Source: Thermoleophilaceae bacterium (GTDB lineage: Bacteria; Actinomycetota; Thermoleophilia; Solirubrobacterales; Thermoleophilaceae). From it: 6,718 bases of DNA. How positions within the stretch are numbered: the stretch's first letter is position 1; every line of letters begins with the position of its first letter. The stretch lies in NCBI GenBank assembly GCA_013812065.1, contig JACCUC010000159.1, positions 1 through 6,718 on the forward strand, written 5' to 3'. Shown one piece after another: positions 5,785 through 6,718 of this stretch. The notes beneath the pieces were generated by a model, which saw only the letters and a program-made list of their open reading frames with translations, was not told the origin of the DNA and ran no database searches. The translations under genes and the position numbers were made by a program.

Positions 5785-6088
5785 TGTCCACTCGATCAGC
5801 CTCCCGCGGCGCCGCGGGCGAGTCCAGCACGGCCGCCGCTACGCGGTGATCGTCCAAGCCGATGATCTCCTCGCCCTCTCCACCGTCGTCATCTGCCCGA
5901 CCTCGATCTCCGCGCCCGCAGCGAGCTTTCATCCCGAGATCGCGGTGTGAGATGAACCGGCGCGCGTGCTCTGCGAGATGGTCGGCGCAGTCGACGCTCG
6001 CGCCGTGGGCGATCAGGTCAGCCACCTCTCCCTCAACGAGATCAGAGCGGTGGACGAAGCTCTGGTCCTCGTGCTGGGCTTGAGCTAA
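5771..6088 (+). pseudogene. mazF: MazF/PemK-type endoribonuclease toxin, broken by an in-frame TGA (module 4)
   Basis: From the GTG at 5771, with GGAGG 6 nt upstream, the frame reads VRGDVHSISLPRRRGR, then GRRYAVIVQADDLLALSTVV and ICPTS, and stops at a TGA at 5948-5950 (codon 60). The same frame then continues without any shift as DEPARVLCEMVGAVDARAVG, DQVSHLSLNEIRAVDEALVL and VLGLS to a TAA at 6086-6088. Without the TGA it would be a normal 105-residue MazF: the RGDV start, the RYAVIVQ and ICPTS strands, and the VGAVDA and LSLNEIRAVDEAL helices are all in place. So a single nonsense change, not an indel, has split the gene; CGA or GGA to TGA would suffice. MazF proteins cut mRNA or rRNA at short motifs. 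The 59-residue product lacks the C-terminal helices and is probably inactive. A sequencing error is the main alternative. Confidence 0.85.
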
Positions 6089-6140
6089 CGCAAGCGCCTC
6101 ACTCCGAGAACGCTCCTGGGGTGCAACGGCCTCCTCTGCC

Positions 6141-6195
6141 GGCAGCAAGGCATGACGACCGCCGCTCAAGCGGTAGAGCACCGCCAGTGGTCCGT
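6141..6195 (+). repeat. 55-bp direct repeat, right copy
   Basis: Same orientation as 3101-3155, 3040 bp away, one mismatch. After its last base the sequence diverges completely from the left copy: there the hydrolase continues, here the DoxX remnant reads in from the other strand. It starts 52 bp after the broken mazF stop, and nothing else is recognisable between 6089 and 6140. Confidence 0.9.
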
Positions 6196-6584
6196 AACCG
6201 TCTGATACCGCGGCAGACCAACCGGCGATCGAGCGCCGCCCCGCGGGTGACGAGGGCAGGCCGACGATGAGCGCGTCGCCGACGCCGACCTCGACCGCGG
6301 TCACAAGCCACTGGGAGAGATCCAGTTGGGGAGCATGACGTCGTTGACGCGGCGAGCCCCGGGACCTCGGTCTTCTTCGCCTCGCCCGCGAGGATGCTCC
6401 GGGCCTCCTCCCGGTTGATGGGGAAGCTGCGGTAAGGGCCGACCTCAATTTGGCGGAACGAGAAGAGCTTGGCGAGCCCGTTCGTGAACAGGATCAGTCC
6501 AAAGAAGATGTCGCAGCGCGGCGAGCCTTTGCCCAGCAGCCTCGCGTCGAGTGCATCCGACGCCATGCCGATCGGAGTGCTCAC
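6196..6584 (-). pseudogene. DoxX-family membrane protein remnant with several frameshifts
   Basis: From a GTG at 6584 the first frame gives CDIFFGLILFTNGLAKLFSF, QIEVGPYRSFPINREEARSI and AKKTEVPGLA: the first membrane helix and following loop of a DoxX-like protein. Family-like sequence then changes frame near 6347 (VNDVMLPNW), again near 6327 (LSQWLVTAVEVGVG, DALIVGL) and again near 6255 (LVTRGAAL). Each change fits a 1-base loss relative to an intact gene. The rest fades out before the 55-bp repeat, so the C-terminal helices are missing or unrecognisable. DoxX proteins are four-helix inner-membrane proteins linked to redox and thiol balance. The start overlaps the stop of the preceding gene by 4 nt, so this was once the second gene of an operon. 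The left boundary is approximate. Confidence 0.72.
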
Positions 6585-6718
6585 CCGAGGTCCCCATCTC
6601 CGACCACGACGGGGCCCGCGGCCACCGCGGCGATGAGGTCGCCGTAGCCGTCGGGGTCGAACGGGACCCAGCGGTTGACGTACTCGAGCTCCATCGGCTC
6701 GCACAACCTCGGATCGGT
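6581..6718 (-). CDS. C-terminal 45 codons of an unidentified protein (partial)
   Basis: The frame is open from the right edge to a TGA at 6581-6583. The visible part includes LCEPMELEYVNRWVPFDPDG and YGDLIAAVAAGPVVVGDGDL. It has no transmembrane segment or motif I can assign. The stop overlaps the GTG of the DoxX remnant as GTGA, which supports it as a genuine coding end and as the upstream partner in an operon. Function not recognised. Confidence 0.6.
   Translation of the reverse strand, partial: TDPRLCEPMELEYVNRWVPFDPDGYGDLIAAVAAGPVVVGDGDLG

Noticed and set aside
5948..5950. Selenocysteine or programmed readthrough at the mazF TGA
   Set aside because: MazF proteins have no catalytic residue known at this loop position, and I see no convincing selenocysteine-insertion hairpin just after the TGA; a plain nonsense change is simpler.
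5648..6448. Minus-strand open frame of 266 codons
   Set aside because: Its middle reads one fragment of the DoxX remnant (LSQWLVTAVEVGVG), but the rest is antisense to mazF and its antitoxin, so it is not one gene.
1..6718. CRISPR array, integrase or transposase associated with the repeats
   Set aside because: No regularly spaced repeats and no recombinase motifs are visible in any frame.

Overview
High-GC DNA, roughly 70 percent G+C by eye. The frequent GTG starts, 4-nt stop/start overlaps, scarce Shine-Dalgarno sequences and -10 boxes placed right against start codons suggest an actinobacterium. The protein styles (VapBC pairs, ABHD13-like hydrolase, SirB1-like protein, DoxX) would fit a soil Thermoleophilia/Solirubrobacterales-type organism, but that is inference; nothing here fixes the species.

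Layout, left to right. (1) 1-1623, minus: the N-terminal 541 codons of a SNF2-family ATPase of the SMARCAL1-like type, running off the left edge. (2) 1712-2343, plus: type II toxin-antitoxin (TA) module 1, a FitA/VapB-type ribbon-helix-helix antitoxin and a VapC PIN toxin. (3) 2414-3057, minus: module 2, an AbrB/MazE-fold antitoxin and a second PIN toxin, convergent with module 1. (4) 3147-4602, plus: an ABHD13/BEM46-like alpha/beta hydrolase followed by a SirB1-family transglutaminase-like protein, then a perfect 33-bp palindrome. (5) 4733-5409, plus: module 3, a CopG-like antitoxin and a third PIN toxin. (6) 5533-6088, plus: module 4, a ribbon-helix-helix antitoxin and a MazF-type toxin whose reading frame is broken by an in-frame TGA. 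(7) 6196-6718, minus: a frameshifted DoxX-family membrane protein remnant, overlapped at its start by the last 45 codons of an unidentified gene that runs off the right edge.

The window is therefore a small TA cluster: four modules in about 4.4 kb, with different antitoxin folds and two nuclease classes, interleaved with two housekeeping-type genes. In each complete module the antitoxin comes first and overlaps the toxin by 4 nt (modules 1-3) or 14 nt (module 4), so each pair should be translationally coupled. The three PIN modules share an extended -10 box (TGNTANNNT) ending 6-7 nt before the antitoxin ATG, so their mRNAs are probably leaderless, and short inverted repeats over these boxes are candidate autoregulatory operators.

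The most unusual structure is a 55-bp direct repeat (54/55 identical) at 3101-3155 and 6141-6195. It brackets the hydrolase, the SirB1-like gene and modules 3 and 4. The right copy abuts the point where the DoxX remnant fades out, and the left copy supplies the start codon of the hydrolase. This looks like the footprint of an insertion or rearrangement next to decaying genes.
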